This document shows positions 7,602 through 17,867 of a stretch of 36,757 nucleotides of DNA, in pieces; position 1 is the stretch's first letter, and each line of letters starts with the position of its first letter. The DNA is from Clostridia bacterium (GTDB lineage Bacteria; Bacillota; Peptococcia; DRI-13; DTU073): assembly GCA_012841935.1 (NCBI GenBank), contig DUTS01000011.1:1-36757 (forward strand), given 5' to 3'. A model generated the notes under the pieces. It ran no database searches and was not told where the DNA came from. It saw only the letters and a program-made list of their open reading frames with translations. The position numbers and the translations under genes are program-made.

Positions 7602-7610
7602 ATTATATCA
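7602..7610 (-). promoter_or_regulatory. Possible extended -10 promoter of secG
   Basis: TGATATAAT on the minus strand combines an extended -10 TG with a perfect TATAAT, in the 70-nt eno-secG gap. A matching -35 is weak (TTGGTG at 19 nt). Confidence 0.45.
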
Positions 7611-7637
7611 TATACTTCTTAAATTGCACCAACAAAA

Positions 7638-10468
<2,831 letters not shown>

Positions 10469-10469
10469 C

Positions 10470-11237
10470 TTATTCGCTTCCTTCCCTAGCTCCTTGAATA
10501 ATTTGATAAAAAGAATCTGCCTCTAAACTAGCTCCACCAACTAAAGCTCCGTCAATATTAGGACAAGCCATAAACTCCTCTATGTTTTCTGGTTTAACAC
10601 TACCACCATACTGAATACGCACCACAGCGGCCACTTCCGCACCCCAATGAGCCTTAATTAATTCCCGCAAACTAGCAATTGTTGCTTCGGCATCTACAGG
10701 TAAAGCATGCAAACCCGTCCCAATAGCCCAAACTGGTTCATAAGCAATTACCATTTCAGCTACCTGGTCTCCGGGAATATCTTTTAAACTACTCCATAAC
10801 TGTTCTTGACAAACAATGATAGTTTCCCCCGCTTGTTTCTGTTTTATCGTTTCACCTACACAAAGAATAGGTATGAGACCCACTTCCAAAGCCATTTTAA
10901 CCTTTTCATTAATAAAACTGTCCTTTTCTTCTAAAAGATGCCTTCTTTCCGAATGTCCCAAAATAACATATGTACAACCTAATTCCCGAAGCATCAAAGG
11001 TGAAATTTCCCCAGTAAAGGCACCCTTTTCCGCAGGATATAAATTCTGTCCTCCTAATTTTACACCTTTTTCTTTTAAACCTTTACTCAAGGCTCCCAAA
11101 GCCGTAAAGGGTGGACAAACCACTACTTCTATGGCTTGATAAAGAGATTCCTCCTTGGGTAAATTAGCTGCAAAACTCAACCCTTCGGCAATCGTTTTAT
11201 TCATTTTCCAATTAGCCGCAATAATCGGTTTACGCAA
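10470..11237 (-). CDS. tpiA: Triosephosphate isomerase
   Basis: It interconverts glyceraldehyde 3-phosphate and dihydroxyacetone phosphate. It carries NWKMNKT (substrate lysine), ILGHSERR (catalytic histidine), AYEPVWAIGTG (catalytic glutamate and flexible loop) and YGGSVKPEN (phosphate binding). The frame is open to a TTG at 11246. I place the start at the TTG at 11237, giving MRKPIIAANWKMNK, the family's usual N-terminus, 9 nt after AAGGGGG. The length is then 255 residues. It lies between pgk (about 20 nt upstream) and gpmI (1 nt downstream). Confidence 0.95.
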   Translation of the reverse strand: MRKPIIAANWKMNKTIAEGLSFAANLPKEESLYQAIEVVVCPPFTALGALSKGLKEKGVKLGGQNLYPAEKGAFTGEISPLMLRELGCTYVILGHSERRHLLEEKDSFINEKVKMALEVGLIPILCVGETIKQKQAGETIIVCQEQLWSSLKDIPGDQVAEMVIAYEPVWAIGTGLHALPVDAEATIASLRELIKAHWGAEVAAVVRIQYGGSVKPENIEEFMACPNIDGALVGGASLEADSFYQIIQGAREGSE

Positions 11238-11256
11238 TTTCAGCAACCCCCTTCTT

Positions 11257-12435
11257 TCAATCCCGCAAAGCCGCTACTCCAGGCAGCACTTTTCCACCTA
11301 AAAATGCTAAAGAAGCCCCTCCCCCAGTGGAAAGATGATAAATTTTTGCCGCTAATCCTGTTTTTTCTACAGCAGCCACCACATCTCCTCCCCCGATTAC
11401 CGCTTTTCCCGGGGCTTCGGCAATAGCTTTCACAATTTCATTTGTACCTCGGGCAAATTTGGGAAACTCATAAACACCCAGTGGTCCATTCCAAACAATC
11501 ATTCCAGCTTTTTGAATTACATTTTTAAAAGCCCCTAAAGTTTGAGGTCCAATATCTAAAATCATTTTATCTGTAGGAATAGCCTCTACAGCCGCGATCT
11601 CACTTACAGCTTCAGCCTCAAACTCCTCGGCTACAACCACATCCTGCGGCAAAATAATTTTCACCCCTTTTTTCTCTGCCTTCTTTAATAATTCTTTAGC
11701 CAAAGCTATTTTCCCTGTTTCCAATTTAGATTTACCAACCTGATGACCTTCAGCCCGTAAAAAATTATTAGCCATGGCCCCACCAATTAATAGACAATCC
11801 GCTTTTTTCAATAAATTCTCGATCACAAAAATTTTATCTGATACTTTGGCCCCTCCCAAAATAACGACAAAAGGACGACAAGCCCTTTCCAAAACCTCAC
11901 TCAAAACATAAATTTCCCTTTCCATTAAAAAACCGGCCACAGCCGGAAGATATTTGGTTACCCCTACCGTAGAGGCATGATCACGATGAGAAGCACTAAA
12001 AGCGTCATTGACATAAAAATCACCTAAAGCGGCTAAAGCCTTAGCAAATGCGGGATCATTTTCCTCTTCGGCAGCATAAAAGCGTAAATTTTCTAATAGT
12101 GCGGCTTGTCCAGGTTTTAATTGACTAACCACACGACGTGATTCCTGACCACCACAATCAGCAGCAAACAATACCTTTGTTTCCAATAAATCACTTAAAC
12201 GAGCGGTCAATGGCTTCACACTTAAACTTGGAACTACCTTACCTTTAGGTCTACCTAAATGTGTCATTAAAATAATTTTTGCCCCTTGTCTTTGTAAATA
12301 TTTAATAGTGGGCATGGCTTTTAAAATACGTGTATCATTAACTATTTGACCATCCTGTAAAGGCACATTAAAATCAACACGTACCAAAACTTTTTTCCCC
12401 GCGATTTCTACATCACGGATAGTTTTTTTATACAC
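11257..12435 (-). CDS. pgk: Phosphoglycerate kinase
   Basis: It makes ATP from 1,3-bisphosphoglycerate. Its 392 residues show VRVDFNVPLQDG near the N-terminus, the HLGRPKG substrate loop, YVNDAFSASHRDHAS, the nucleotide-binding VILGGAKVSDKI, and GGGDVVAAVEK with STGGGASLAFL at the C-terminus. The start is GTG, with GGAGG about 10 nt upstream. In many Firmicutes gapA precedes pgk. Here a ferredoxin gene takes that place, so the triose-phosphate oxidation step must be encoded elsewhere. Confidence 0.97.
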   Translation of the reverse strand: MYKKTIRDVEIAGKKVLVRVDFNVPLQDGQIVNDTRILKAMPTIKYLQRQGAKIILMTHLGRPKGKVVPSLSVKPLTARLSDLLETKVLFAADCGGQESRRVVSQLKPGQAALLENLRFYAAEEENDPAFAKALAALGDFYVNDAFSASHRDHASTVGVTKYLPAVAGFLMEREIYVLSEVLERACRPFVVILGGAKVSDKIFVIENLLKKADCLLIGGAMANNFLRAEGHQVGKSKLETGKIALAKELLKKAEKKGVKIILPQDVVVAEEFEAEAVSEIAAVEAIPTDKMILDIGPQTLGAFKNVIQKAGMIVWNGPLGVYEFPKFARGTNEIVKAIAEAPGKAVIGGGDVVAAVEKTGLAAKIYHLSTGGGASLAFLGGKVLPGVAALRD

Positions 12436-12503
12436 CCGGAACCAGCCTCCCCTAAAATAATCGAACCTTCTAGCAATCTTTTTCCCAAAGATTACTTTTA
12501 AGC

Positions 12504-12674
12504 TTATTCAGCTACCGGTGCCCCCACAGGACAAACTTCGGCACAAATACCACATTCTGTACATTTTTCCGCATCAATGACAAAAATAACATCACCAGCA
12601 CTAATGGCCTCACAAGGACATTCCATTTCACAGCTTCCACAAGCAATACACTCATCATTAATTAAATACGCCAT
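12504..12674 (-). CDS. Small 2[4Fe-4S] ferredoxin
   Basis: A 56-residue clostridial-type ferredoxin, a low-potential electron carrier in the cytoplasm. Two cluster motifs are complete: CIACGSCEMECP (residues 9-20) and CTECGICAEVCP (38-49). An extra cysteine follows the first motif (CPC instead of the common CPV or CPT). The frame opens further upstream, but the ATG at 12674 is directly preceded by GGGGGTG and gives the standard MAYLINDEC start. It sits between whiA and pgk. The protein is typical of anaerobes, and its partner enzyme is unknown. Confidence 0.93.
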   Translation of the reverse strand: MAYLINDECIACGSCEMECPCEAISAGDVIFVIDAEKCTECGICAEVCPVGAPVAE

Positions 12675-12747
12675 TTTTTCACCCCCAACTCTTACCAAAC
12701 TACACACAACTAATTATATAAAAAAAAATAAAAAAAACCAGCGAATT

Positions 12748-13719
12748 TTAATCTTTTTTATTTTTTTCCCCTGTTTGTAAATTTATTTTTCGAGCTAATT
12801 CCTCGATTTTCCGCAAACGATGATTAATTCCCGATTTACCCAAAGGGGGATTTAATAATTCACCCAATTCACGCAAACTACTGTCAGGATTATGCAAACG
12901 CAAATAGGCCACTTCTTGTAAGCGCGGTGGTAACTTGTCCAACCCAATAGTTTGCTCAATAAATTTTATTTGTTCAATCTGTTTTAAAGCAGCATTAACC
13001 ACCTTTTTCAAATTAGCTGTATCACAATTAACCAAACGATTAACTTGATTACGTACATCTTTCATAATCCTAATATTTTCAAATTTCAATAATGCCTGAT
13101 GGGCACCAATAATATTTAGGAAACCAGCAATTTGTTCACTTTCTTTAAAATAGATTAAATAACGTTTTTGTCGGGTACTAATTCTAGCCGCCATTTCCGG
13201 AAAACGATTTATTACCTTTACCAAAGCCTGTGCATAACGATAGTAATTAGTAATCATCTCCAAATGATAATTATTATCTGGATTACTAATTGAACCAGCT
13301 GCTAAAAAAACACCGCGCAAATAACTGCGCTGACAACATTTTTTACTAATCAACTTTTTTCTAATGCCCATCGTAAATTTACCTTCCCGATTTAAAAGCC
13401 CTAGTTCTTTTAACATTTTATCAGGAAGTGAATATGAATAAACACCATAAACGATTTTTTTTTGTAATTTTTTTCGACGGTGCATACTAATTTTAGGTTC
13501 CACTTGATATAACTCTTTCCATAAGCTAAATATTTTCCGAGCTATAGGTGCACTTTCCGTAGTTACAAGCAAACCAAGTGTCTGCTGCTCATTAAAACAC
13601 ATAGTGCCTTTCAAGCGTATTAATCCGGCTAATTCCGCTAAACGACAGCATTTTTTTTCCGGAAAAATCCGTGCCAATTCATGTTTTGTTTCCCTGGAAA
13701 AAGACAAACTTTTCACCAT
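12748..13719 (-). CDS. whiA: WhiA, sporulation/cell-cycle DNA-binding protein
   Basis: WhiA is a conserved Gram-positive DNA-binding protein, needed for sporulation septation in Streptomyces and linked to chromosome segregation and division in Bacillus. Its 323 residues begin with the conserved FSRETKHELARI. A degenerate LAGLIDADG-homing-endonuclease-like region follows (RLAELAGLIRLKGT, then YLRGVFLAAGSISNP). The C-terminal HTH contains SSLRELGELLNPPLGKSGINH. Its ATG overlaps the yvcK end by 7 nt, preserving the rapZ-yvcK-whiA order of Firmicutes. A T-rich stretch after it (12721-12745) may end some transcripts, but I see no strong hairpin. Confidence 0.96.
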   Translation of the reverse strand: MVKSLSFSRETKHELARIFPEKKCCRLAELAGLIRLKGTMCFNEQQTLGLLVTTESAPIARKIFSLWKELYQVEPKISMHRRKKLQKKIVYGVYSYSLPDKMLKELGLLNREGKFTMGIRKKLISKKCCQRSYLRGVFLAAGSISNPDNNYHLEMITNYYRYAQALVKVINRFPEMAARISTRQKRYLIYFKESEQIAGFLNIIGAHQALLKFENIRIMKDVRNQVNRLVNCDTANLKKVVNAALKQIEQIKFIEQTIGLDKLPPRLQEVAYLRLHNPDSSLRELGELLNPPLGKSGINHRLRKIEELARKINLQTGEKNKKD

Positions 13720-14774
13720 CCTATTGCTTTTTGTTCACCCAACAAATCAAACAAAACCGCCGCCAGGGCCGCCGAATCATGACGAATAAAATCATTTTTC
13801 TTTAATAAAGGGGCCTCAATCACCCTAATAGACATTTTGCTTAATCTTTCTTTATCAATATTTACCAACTCCACACCCTCAGCCCAATATTTATTTAAAA
13901 GCACAGCCGGCAAGCTCTGATTATTTACCAGTAAATAATCAACTAAGCCCACCAGTGTATGTTCATAAAGAGCCTCTAAATGTTCAGCAGCAGTATAACC
14001 CCGCGTCTCCCCCACTTGAGTCATCACATTACAAACATAAACCTTGATACCAGAAGCCCGCTTAATTTCTTCGGTAATACCGGGAACTAATAAATTAGGA
14101 ATAATACTAGTATAAAGACTGCCTGGACCCAAAACAATCATTTCGGCCTCCCGAATAGCCTTGATTGCTTCAGGTGTTGGCCGACAATTTGCCGGTTTCA
14201 GAAAAACCCGCTTAATGTGCTTTTCAGTTTTGGTAATAAAAGATTGGCCCATTAAAATAGAACCATCAACCAATTCCGCACCTAATTTTAAATCTGCAAA
14301 AGTAGTAGGCACAACTTTACCGCGAATTGCTAAAACTTTACCAGCTTCACGTAAAGCAGTTTCAAAACTACCCGTTAAATCTGCCAAAGCAACCAATAAA
14401 AGATTACCTAAACTATGGCCCGCCAATTCACCACCTTCGGTAAAACGATAATTAAATAAATTCTCCATCGCCGATTCTGTATCCGCCAAAGCCACTAAAC
14501 AATCTCTTAAATCACCAGGGGGTAAAACACCCAATTGACCCCGTAAACGACCCGAACTTCCACCATCATCTGCCACAGAAACTATCGCGGTAATATTGGA
14601 AGTATATTCTTTTAAACCGCGCAAAAGTACTGAGAGACCCGTACCTCCCCCTACTGTAACTAAGCGAGGTCCCCTCTTTAGATGCTGTCTTTGATAAACA
14701 TTTTTCATATTTTTACGCATTGACCCGGAAAAAATCAAATTATTAATTGTCTGCAAAAACCTTTTCCATTTCAT
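13713..14774 (-). CDS. yvcK: YvcK/CofD-like gluconeogenesis and cell-shape factor
   Basis: YvcK binds UDP-sugars and is needed for growth on gluconeogenic carbon sources and for normal cell shape in Bacillus. The 353-residue protein has a basic N-terminal extension of about 35 residues. Then come the nucleotide-binding VTVGGGTGLSVLLRGLK, SVADDGGSSGRLR, PPGDLRDCLVALAD, the GHSLGNLLL loop and VLGPGSLYTSI. The AAGGTGA ribosome site is 8 nt from the ATG at 14774. It lies 13 nt after rapZ and overlaps whiA. Confidence 0.95.
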   Translation of the reverse strand: MKWKRFLQTINNLIFSGSMRKNMKNVYQRQHLKRGPRLVTVGGGTGLSVLLRGLKEYTSNITAIVSVADDGGSSGRLRGQLGVLPPGDLRDCLVALADTESAMENLFNYRFTEGGELAGHSLGNLLLVALADLTGSFETALREAGKVLAIRGKVVPTTFADLKLGAELVDGSILMGQSFITKTEKHIKRVFLKPANCRPTPEAIKAIREAEMIVLGPGSLYTSIIPNLLVPGITEEIKRASGIKVYVCNVMTQVGETRGYTAAEHLEALYEHTLVGLVDYLLVNNQSLPAVLLNKYWAEGVELVNIDKERLSKMSIRVIEAPLLKKNDFIRHDSAALAAVLFDLLGEQKAIGW

Positions 14775-14787
14775 TTAATCTTTCACC

Positions 14788-15678
14788 TTACATTCTTTTT
14801 AGAATATCTCTATGGCGAATCATAATTTGATATTCCGGTGAAGCCAAACGTTCCCCCAAACAATTGGCTAAAACCACCGAACGATGCTGTCCACCTGTAC
14901 AGCCAATAGCAATTACTAAATGTGTCTTACCTTCACGTACATAATTAGGGAGCAAAAATGTTAAAACAGCATGATATTTTTGTAAAAAATCTTCTGTTGC
15001 AGGCAAATTACGTACATATTCATCTACCCGTCGATCACAGCCAGTCAAAGGCCGCAGTTCAGGAAGATAAAAAGGATTAGGCAAAAAACGCACATCTACA
15101 ACCAAATCAGCATCCAAAGGAATCCCATATTTGTAACCAAAAGACATCATGGTTAAATGTAATTTTACCTGATCACTGCCCACACCATATAATTCCACAA
15201 TTTGTTTTTTCAGTTCCTGTGGAGTCAGTTCAGAAGTATCAATAATTTTATTAGCCACTTCACGCAAACTTTCCATTTGTTTTCTTTCTCGCTGTAATTC
15301 CTCTAATAAAGGTCCCCGATTAGAAAAAGGATGTCGGCGGCGAGTTTCTTTAAAACGTCGAATCAAAACATCAGTGGTAGCCTCTAAAAAAAGAATTTCA
15401 TAAGGATAACCTTTTTCTTTTAAATCGGCCAAAACTCGAAATAAGTCAGCGAAAAAATGGCCACCGCGAATATCAATTACCAAAGCTACTCTTTGAATAA
15501 TATCTACACTTTGTAAACATAATTCCGCAAATTTTGGCAATAAAACAGGTGGCAAATTATCTACACAAAAAAACCCCAAATCCTCTAAAGCCCTTAAAGC
15601 ATGTGTTTTCCCCGCACCCGATAATCCCGTAATAATATAGAAAGGGGTTTTCTTTTTGGAAACCACTAATTCCGTCAC
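14788..15678 (-). CDS. rapZ: RapZ/YvcJ nucleotide-binding protein
   Basis: A P-loop NTPase family protein; in E. coli RapZ is an RNase adaptor controlling glucosamine-6-phosphate synthase, while in Bacillus YvcJ binds and hydrolyses nucleotides. Its 296 residues show Walker A GLSGAGKT near residues 19-26, FFCVDNLPP, a Walker-B-like VALVIDIRGG, and a C-terminal domain with SFGYKYGIPLDADLVVDVRF and IGCTGGQHRSVV. The start is GTG at 15678, 6 nt after AGGTGA. It probably begins the transcription unit running through yvcK-whiA and perhaps into glycolysis. Confidence 0.95.
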   Translation of the reverse strand: MTELVVSKKKTPFYIITGLSGAGKTHALRALEDLGFFCVDNLPPVLLPKFAELCLQSVDIIQRVALVIDIRGGHFFADLFRVLADLKEKGYPYEILFLEATTDVLIRRFKETRRRHPFSNRGPLLEELQRERKQMESLREVANKIIDTSELTPQELKKQIVELYGVGSDQVKLHLTMMSFGYKYGIPLDADLVVDVRFLPNPFYLPELRPLTGCDRRVDEYVRNLPATEDFLQKYHAVLTFLLPNYVREGKTHLVIAIGCTGGQHRSVVLANCLGERLASPEYQIMIRHRDILKRM

Positions 15679-15717
15679 TCTTTTTCACCTCTTTCTCCTT
15701 TAGCCTTATTATCTCAA

Positions 15718-15745
15718 ATTATAGATAAAAAAAACAGGGTCTAAA
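15718..15745 (-). promoter_or_regulatory. Possible rapZ promoter overlapping the upstream terminator
   Basis: A perfect TATAAT (15723..15718) is preceded at 16 nt by TTTAGA (15745..15740), which lies in the hairpin loop of the previous terminator. Only 48 nt separate that terminator from rapZ, so any promoter must overlap it. Confidence 0.4.
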
Positions 15746-15752
15746 ACCCTGT
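15727..15752 (-). terminator. Intrinsic terminator of the Spo0E-like gene
   Basis: ACAGGGT (15734-15740) and ACCCTGT (15746-15752) form a perfect 7-bp stem with a 5-nt loop. At least seven Ts follow on the minus strand. Confidence 0.9.
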
Positions 15753-15757
15753 CTAAA

Positions 15758-15925
15758 TTATTTATAATACTCCTCTTTTAAATATTTAACAATAACCCGA
15801 TCTAAATTGGTACTTACTTGATAAATTTCTCGCGAAGTAAGCACATGTTGAGCAGCGGAAAGATATAACTCCCTGCGTAATTCTTCCAATTCCTGTAAAA
15901 TATCCTTTTTTTGGTCAACAGCCAT
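15758..15925 (-). CDS. Spo0E-like small protein (candidate Spo0A~P phosphatase)
   Basis: A 55-residue gene with an ATG behind an AAGGGGGGC ribosome site. The protein is two amphipathic helices: ILQELEELRRELYLSA, then REIYQVSTNLDRVIVKYL. The second helix matches the Spo0E family signature (S-x-x-L-D, usually SQELD, here STNLD), including the following basic KY. Spo0E proteins dephosphorylate Spo0A~P and delay sporulation. The critical aspartate is present, but the usual Gln-Glu before it is Thr-Asn. It stands alone between uvrC and rapZ with its own terminator, which supports independent expression. Family membership is likely; activity is untested. Confidence 0.75.
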   Translation of the reverse strand: MAVDQKKDILQELEELRRELYLSAAQHVLTSREIYQVSTNLDRVIVKYLKEEYYK

Positions 15926-16050
15926 TTTTTTGCCCCCCTTTACCCCCTAATTTGTTCCCCTATATTCTAAATTCGACCTATACTTATAATTTCCTGCTAG
16001 CTTTTTAAAATTAATAACATTTTTTGTAAATTATTGTGTGTTTTCTCTTC

Positions 16051-17856
16051 TCATTCTTCACTAACCTGAAAGAAATTCCAAATTTGTTGAGCTAACTTAG
16101 GACCCACTCCTTTAACAGCCTTTAATTCCTCAAGAGAAGCCTGTCGTATCTTAGCCAAAGAAAACTGAAAATGTTCCAAAAGTGCAGTCCTTCTTTGTGG
16201 TCCCAAACCGGGAATCTCATCTAATACCGAAGACAAGCTTTGTTTTCCCCTTAACAAACGATGATACGTAATAGCAAAGCGGTGCACCTCATCCCGGATT
16301 TGAGCCAATAAATTAAAGGCCTCATCAGTAAGCACAATTGAACATCCCTCAAAAAAAACTTCACCCTGTTCAGTCAAAGCAATAATGGGAATAGCTAAAG
16401 CTAATTCATCCCTTACTTTTGTTACCGCAGAAAGCTGCCCTCGACCACCATCAACCAAAATTAAATCCGGCCAAATGGCAAAACGCTGCTCACCCGCCAA
16501 TCCCCTCATTAAGCGGCGTTTTAAAACTTCGCTCAATCCAGCGAAATCATCACTACCTTCCACGGTTTTTACCTTAAAACGACGATATTGATCAGGAAAT
16601 GGCCGCCCTTCTTCAAAAACAACCATCCCGGCGACCACTGCCGAGCCTTGAAAACCTGAAAGATCAAATCCTTCGATACGCCAAGGAGGTTCGGCTAAAT
16701 CTAAAATTTCGGCTAAATCTGCCAAAGCCTTTTGCCGAGTTTGCCGCCGCTGTTTTCTTAATTGTAATTCCCGTTCCAAATTTTCCTGAGCATTTTTAGC
16801 CGCCAAAATTAAAAGCCTTTTCTTTAAACCCCTTTGTGGTACTTGTAAAACAACCCGACCACCTCTTTTTTCGGCTAACCATGTTTCCAATACTGACTTT
16901 TCGGCAACCTCCACTGGTAAAAAAACTTGCCGTGGAATCACCTTAGCTTGATGATAATATTGTTTTAAAAAAGCACTAATTACTTCCTCAGCCTCTTTTT
17001 CCACTTCACCTTCTAATAAAAAATAATCACTGCCGATTAATTTTCCACCCCGCACAAAAAACAATTGAACACAAGCAAGTTCAGGTTTCCCCACATAATT
17101 CAATAGATCAAAATCGGCAAAACTAGTAGAAACCACCTTTTGTTTTTCACGCACCTCAGCGATTGCCCTTAATTGGTCCCGCAATTCAGCCGCCTTTTCA
17201 AAATTCAATTTTTCAGCAGCTGCTTGCATTTCTTTTGTTAATTTAACTACTATTTTTTCTTCTTTCCCTTCTAAAAAATGAATTACTTCCTTTATTAATT
17301 CCTGATAAGTTTCTTTATTAACTTCACCCTGACACGGGGCTAAACAGCGTCCTAAATAAGCGTTTAAACAAGGACGCTGCTTTTTTTTAACCTTTTTCTG
17401 TTTGCAAGTTCTCAAGGGGAAAATACGCTGTAGTAATTTTAAAATCTCTTGTACAGCACCAACATTAGGATAAGGGCCAAAATAGCGAGAACCATCTTTT
17501 AATAATCTGCGAGTAATTTCTAAACGAGGATACTCCTCCCCTAGGGTTATTCTTAAATAAGGATAACTTTTATCATCTGTTAAACGAATATTATATTTAG
17601 GCCGATGTCTTTTAATTAAATTACTTTCTAAAATTAAGGCCTCTATTTCCGAATCAGTTAACAAATATTCCACATCAGCAATATTTTTTACCAAAACCCG
17701 TGTCCTAGGTGAAATACTGTGACCAGCGGAAAAATAAGAGGAAACTCGACTGCGTAAATTTAAGGCTTTACCAACATAAATAACACGTCCCCGTTTATTT
17801 TTAAATAAATAAACTCCCGTTTTTGCCGGCAGCACAGCCAATTTTTCCGTAAGCAA
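16051..17856 (-). CDS. uvrC: Excinuclease ABC subunit C
   Basis: UvrC makes the two incisions in nucleotide excision repair after UvrAB damage recognition. It has a GIY-YIG nuclease domain at the N-terminus (GVYLFKNKRGRVIYVGKAL), a cysteine-bearing segment (LRTCKQKKVKKKQRPCLNAY; the canonical form carries four cysteines), a UVR motif ([20 protein letters not shown]), the RNase-H-like second nuclease with DLILVDGGRGQLSA, and C-terminal helix-hairpin-helices (IPGLGPQRRTALL, VKGVGPKLAQQI). A GTG at 17865 is in frame, but it forms part of GAGGTGA. The TTG at 17856, 5 nt further, gives MLTEKLAVLPAKTGVYLF, the usual N-terminus. The length is then 601 residues. It closely follows uvrA. Confidence 0.94.
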   Translation of the reverse strand: MLTEKLAVLPAKTGVYLFKNKRGRVIYVGKALNLRSRVSSYFSAGHSISPRTRVLVKNIADVEYLLTDSEIEALILESNLIKRHRPKYNIRLTDDKSYPYLRITLGEEYPRLEITRRLLKDGSRYFGPYPNVGAVQEILKLLQRIFPLRTCKQKKVKKKQRPCLNAYLGRCLAPCQGEVNKETYQELIKEVIHFLEGKEEKIVVKLTKEMQAAAEKLNFEKAAELRDQLRAIAEVREKQKVVSTSFADFDLLNYVGKPELACVQLFFVRGGKLIGSDYFLLEGEVEKEAEEVISAFLKQYYHQAKVIPRQVFLPVEVAEKSVLETWLAEKRGGRVVLQVPQRGLKKRLLILAAKNAQENLERELQLRKQRRQTRQKALADLAEILDLAEPPWRIEGFDLSGFQGSAVVAGMVVFEEGRPFPDQYRRFKVKTVEGSDDFAGLSEVLKRRLMRGLAGEQRFAIWPDLILVDGGRGQLSAVTKVRDELALAIPIIALTEQGEVFFEGCSIVLTDEAFNLLAQIRDEVHRFAITYHRLLRGKQSLSSVLDEIPGLGPQRRTALLEHFQFSLAKIRQASLEELKAVKGVGPKLAQQIWNFFQVSEE

Positions 17857-17867
17857 ATTTTTCACCT

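Noticed and set aside
12436-12503. Riboswitch or attenuator between the ferredoxin and pgk
   Set aside because: An AATCTTT/AAAGATT pairing exists but no T run follows and no known riboswitch core is recognisable.
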